Shown: positions 61,785 to 64,000 of the stretch, in pieces | Layout of the letters: every line of letters begins with the position of its first letter | Position numbering within the stretch: position 1 is the stretch's first letter | Assembly (NCBI GenBank): GCA_030147505.1 | Contig: JASBVG010000105.1 | Coordinates: 1-64,000 of the forward strand | Direction of reading: 5' to 3' | Source: Tardiphaga sp. | Lineage (GTDB): Bacteria > Pseudomonadota > Alphaproteobacteria > Rhizobiales > Xanthobacteraceae | DNA: 64,000 nt | The notes under the pieces: generated by a model | What the model saw: only the letters and a program-made list of their open reading frames with translations | What the model was told of the DNA's origin: nothing | The model's database searches: none | Made by a program: the position numbers and the translations under genes

Positions 61785-62296
61785 ATGACGTCTCACTTTC
61801 TGCGGTGCGTCGCCATCTGGTCGATCGTTACGACGAATTGAAGAGACGGCTGACACGGCGTCTCGGGTCCCCGGACCTCGCCGCCGATGCTCTGCAGGAC
61901 GCATGGTTGCGAATCGAGCGTGTCGAAGCCATCGGCACTGTCCGCAATCCCGCCAACTACATCTTCGGGATCGCCATGAATGCCGCCCGCGATCGTATGC
62001 GAGAGGCGAATACGCGTTATCTGAGTGCGGCCGAAGTGGACAGCCTGCTTGATATTCCCGATGACGCGCCGATGCCGTCGAATGTCGTCGAGATGCGTTC
62101 GGACTTGAGGTTACTGGAAACAGTGCTGTGCGAGTTGCCGTCGCGGCAAAGGGAGATCCTGCTGGCGGCGCGGCTCGACCAGATGCCCCGCGGCGAGATT
62201 GCCAGACGGTTCGGCATTTCGCTCAGCCTTGTCGAAAAAGAGCTTCAGCGCGCCCAAGAATATTGCCTCGCTCGCCGTGATAAATCGTTCAGATGA
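61781..62296 (+). CDS. FecI-like ECF sigma factor
   Basis: 171 residues. Sigma-70 region 2 at about 14-78 (SPDLAADALQDAWLRIERVE, NPANYIFGIAMNAARDRMRE) and region 4 at about 110-164 (LPSRQREILLAARLDQMPRG, EIARRFGISLSLVEKELQRA, Q). The SLSLVEKELQ helix is characteristic of the FecI group. It directs RNA polymerase to a small regulon and is expected to be held or activated by the FecR-like protein. Start overlaps the STN gene stop. Confidence 0.93.
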   Translation: MNDVSLSAVRRHLVDRYDELKRRLTRRLGSPDLAADALQDAWLRIERVEAIGTVRNPANYIFGIAMNAARDRMREANTRYLSAAEVDSLLDIPDDAPMPSNVVEMRSDLRLLETVLCELPSRQREILLAARLDQMPRGEIARRFGISLSLVEKELQRAQEYCLARRDKSFR

Positions 62297-62407
62297 CGAT
62301 GCGGAAACGGTACGCCAGAAACGTCTCACTATCGAGACCGGTTGCCCGATGCAAAGCATGGGGTCGGATCGTGACGAGGGAGAACTGTGTCGCAGCGAGG
62401 GACAACC

Positions 62408-63388
62408 ATGACCGCCGGTGAGCGCGACGATCTGAATCTCGATCCTATCAAGCGGGAAGCGATCGCTTGGGTTCGGAAGGTGACGTCGGGCACGGCGACA
62501 CCCGCCGATGCCGAAGCTCTCCGGACCTGGCGCAGCAAGAGTCCCGACCACGCTGCTGCTTTCGCAACGGCCAGCCTGCTGTGGCGCGATCTCGGTCGGG
62601 CTGGCGAAAACCTCCGTCGCCGCGAACGCGAGCCCGCGCGCGCGTTGCTTGGCCGGCGTGCATTTATGGGCGGGAGCCTGGCCGCATCGGTGGCAGCTGG
62701 CGCCTATCTCGCCGTCCGGCCGCCGCTCGGTCTGTGGCCGTCCGCCAGCGAATTGTCCGCCGACTTCCGTACGGCCCCTGGGGAGCAACGCAACATCGCT
62801 TATTCCGACGACGTCTCGATTCGGATGAACACGCGTACGAGTATTAAACGTCAGCCGTCCGAAGCCGGGACCGATCGCGTCCGTCTCGTGGCCGGCGAAG
62901 CGTCATTCGCGACCCTTCGAAAAGGCCATTTTCTATCGGTGATAGCCGCCGATAGTGAAATTGCAGCGACGGCCGCGCGCTTCGATGTGAGTTACCTCTT
63001 TGATGACGAGGGAGCGTCGGTTTGTGCCACATGCCTGGAAGGTGAACTGCGCGTTGTGCGCGGTGCTGAGAGCGCGCCGCTCGCTGCCGGTCAGCAACTG
63101 CGTTATGGCACAAGCGGTGCCATGCAGGTGCGGCCCGTTGACATCGATGTCATCTCGGCCTGGCATCAAGGCGTACTGATTTTTCGCGCGACGCCGCTAC
63201 GTGAGGCCGTCGCTCAGGTCAATCGCTATCGGTCGGGGCGCATTGTCGTAACCAATGCCGAACTCGGCCGGGTTCCCGTCAATGGTCGGTTTCGCGTGAG
63301 CAATATCGACGACATTCTCACTCAGTTCGAACAGGCATTTGGCGCCAAGCTACGGACGTTACCGGGCAATATTGTTTTGCTGAGCTGA
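62408..63388 (+). CDS. FecR-like transmembrane sigma regulator
   Basis: 326 residues. Cytosolic DUF4880-type N-terminus at about 12-55 (EAIAWVRKVTSGTATPADAE, LRTWRSKSPDHAAAFATA), one membrane segment about 85-103 preceded by RR (GRRAFMGGSLAASVAAGAYL), periplasmic FecR domain about 120-215, and a C-terminal STN-like/DUF4974 segment about 256-326 (IFRATPLREAVAQVNRYRSG, IVVTNAELG). It couples a periplasmic signal to the sigma factor. GAGGG lies 6 nt before ATG 62408; GTG 62387 is an alternative. Confidence 0.92.
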   Translation: MTAGERDDLNLDPIKREAIAWVRKVTSGTATPADAEALRTWRSKSPDHAAAFATASLLWRDLGRAGENLRRREREPARALLGRRAFMGGSLAASVAAGAYLAVRPPLGLWPSASELSADFRTAPGEQRNIAYSDDVSIRMNTRTSIKRQPSEAGTDRVRLVAGEASFATLRKGHFLSVIAADSEIAATAARFDVSYLFDDEGASVCATCLEGELRVVRGAESAPLAAGQQLRYGTSGAMQVRPVDIDVISAWHQGVLIFRATPLREAVAQVNRYRSGRIVVTNAELGRVPVNGRFRVSNIDDILTQFEQAFGAKLRTLPGNIVLLS

Positions 63389-63728
63389 CCGACCACTGGC
63401 CTCTTGTCGCCTTCGCTTGCTTCGAAACTTGACACGAAAGTTTCATAAAAAATCCGTGAGGGTTTGGAAGCGAGCTCCCGTCACCCAGGTATGAACAAAA
63501 TGTTTCCGGTAACCGTCCGCAACGGCTGCCGGATGTTTGGGGCATGCCTGGTGTCTGACCATCCATCGTTGCTGGCTTCCGCTCTCGACAGCGTGCGCAT
63601 CCACCCTCGCCAAGAGCGTTCGGTAGGTCTCGCTCGCGCGCGGACGCGTCTCCGCACGATGGAGTGGGCTGCCGGGCAATCCAATTTTTCTAGAATCGCC
63701 GATACGCGCCTCGCTGAAAGGAATTTCC
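63389..63728. other. Leader region of the downstream giant exoprotein gene
   Basis: 340 nt between fecR-like and the exoprotein start. Frames here look like shadows. It contains a 7-bp inverted repeat (GAAACTT/AAGTTTC near 63424-63443) followed by an A-run, then a GAGGGTTT/CCCGTC pair (see 63451-63484). A leader of about 240 nt would separate that site from the start codon. Confidence 0.5.
63451..63484 (+). promoter_or_regulatory. Candidate ECF-type promoter
   Basis: GTGAGGGTTTGG (from 63456) and CCCGTCA (63477-63483) are spaced roughly as -35 and -10 elements, directly after an A-rich stretch. The GC-rich CGTC element is reminiscent of alphaproteobacterial ECF promoters. This is pattern matching by eye; there is no second copy in the window to compare with. 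Confidence 0.35.
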
Positions 63729-64000
63729 ATGTCCAATCAAGCCTTCCGCCGCCTGCGCGGTAGCTCCTCGAAGCGCCACATCTTGCTTGCCGGTGCGAGC
63801 GTCGCGGCGATGCTGCTGGCGGACGATGGGGCGTTGGCGCGATCATTGACTGGCGGCAGCGCCGGATTCGTATCGGCGCCGAGCCTTGCGTCCGAAGTGG
63901 CGACGCAGACGGCTGCGCAAGCTGCCATTGCCGCACGCAAGACGCAGGATTCGCTCGCGCGCGCGGCCAGGGCGATGCAGGACATGCAAAGCGTTCAGGC
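63729..64000 (+). CDS. Giant FHA-type exoprotein, N-terminus (runs off window)
   Basis: Open to the window end (90 codons). AAAGGAA sits 6 nt before the ATG. MSNQAFRRLRGSSSKRHILL starts a long signal peptide (GASVAAMLLADDGALARS), followed by an Ala-rich helix (QTAAQAAIAARKTQDSLARA, ARAMQDMQSVQA). From memory this N-terminus belongs to the same rhizobial exoprotein family whose C-terminal part occupies the left edge of the window, so the two are probably paralogues in the same orientation. Its position after the sigma/FecR genes makes it their likely target. Confidence 0.8.
   Translation, partial: MSNQAFRRLRGSSSKRHILLAGASVAAMLLADDGALARSLTGGSAGFVSAPSLASEVATQTAAQAAIAARKTQDSLARAARAMQDMQSVQ

Noticed and set aside
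63464-63763. 99-codon plus-strand ORF between the FecR-like gene and the exoprotein gene
   Set aside because: It overlaps the exoprotein start in another frame, lacks a ribosome binding site and would cover the candidate promoter/leader.
1-64000. Circular 64-kb element with the two exoprotein fragments joined across the ends
   Set aside because: The right end is the N-terminus and the left end the body of the same protein type, so a single gene crossing the ends is imaginable. But the window length is an arbitrary round number, the gene content is chromosomal (tRNAs, complex I subunit, sirtuin) and there are no replication genes. Two paralogues are the simpler view; only flanking sequence can settle it.

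Overview
The window looks like chromosomal DNA of a high-GC alphaproteobacterium, most likely of the Bradyrhizobium/Rhodopseudomonas/Afipia/Tardiphaga group (Nitrobacteraceae). This rests on gene content and protein style: FecI/FecR-linked giant haemagglutinin-type exoproteins, H-NS-like proteins of the rhizobial type, OpgC, an NDUFS4-type complex I subunit, a double cold-shock-domain protein and DUF3606. It is an inference from family resemblance, with no database search. I see no insertion sequence, phage, plasmid or CRISPR module.

Layout. (1) 1-12.1 kb: the 3' part of a giant exoprotein (about 4,000 residues in the window) with a TPS-type N-terminal region and a DUF3739-like C-terminal region. 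(2) 12.3-23.3 kb: tRNA-Glu(UUC), then many small genes (PilZ, GST, glyoxalase I, PAS, PRC-barrel, zinc ribbon, DUF3606, two H-NS-like proteins), a Sir2 deacetylase, a double cold-shock protein, a DUF192 protein and tRNA-Pro(UGG). (3) 23.4-33.7 kb: metabolism and envelope: opgC, an NDUFS4-like protein, a leucine-degradation cluster mccB-mccA-HMG-CoA lyase, an FKBP isomerase, an orphan TRAP-type binding protein and an FkbM methyltransferase. (4) 33.8-51.5 kb: a two-partner secretion locus: a 4,621-residue TpsA-like exoprotein, a small exported protein, a divergent TpsB transporter and a convergent LapG-like cysteine protease. (5) 51.8-60.8 kb: an acyl-CoA dehydrogenase, then an Opp/Dpp peptide ABC transporter whose binding-protein gene carries an in-frame TAG, ending in a regulator with two TetR DNA-binding domains. 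(6) 61.1-64.0 kb: an STN-TonB_C fusion protein, a FecI-like sigma factor and a FecR-like anti-sigma factor, then the start of another giant exoprotein of the same type as the one at the left edge.

How the parts may work together. Two surface-adhesin systems dominate. The first (33.8-51.5 kb) is a TPS system with its own transporter and a neighbouring periplasmic protease of the class that releases adhesins in other bacteria. The TpsA has a long array of near-identical 82-residue repeats and, at its C-terminus, what looks like a papain-fold domain that has lost its catalytic Cys and His. The second (61.1 kb onward) looks like a cell-surface signalling circuit without a TonB-dependent receptor: the STN domain is fused to a TonB C-terminal domain, is translationally coupled to the sigma factor, and the apparent target is the giant exoprotein. 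These functional links are inferences from gene order and domain content.
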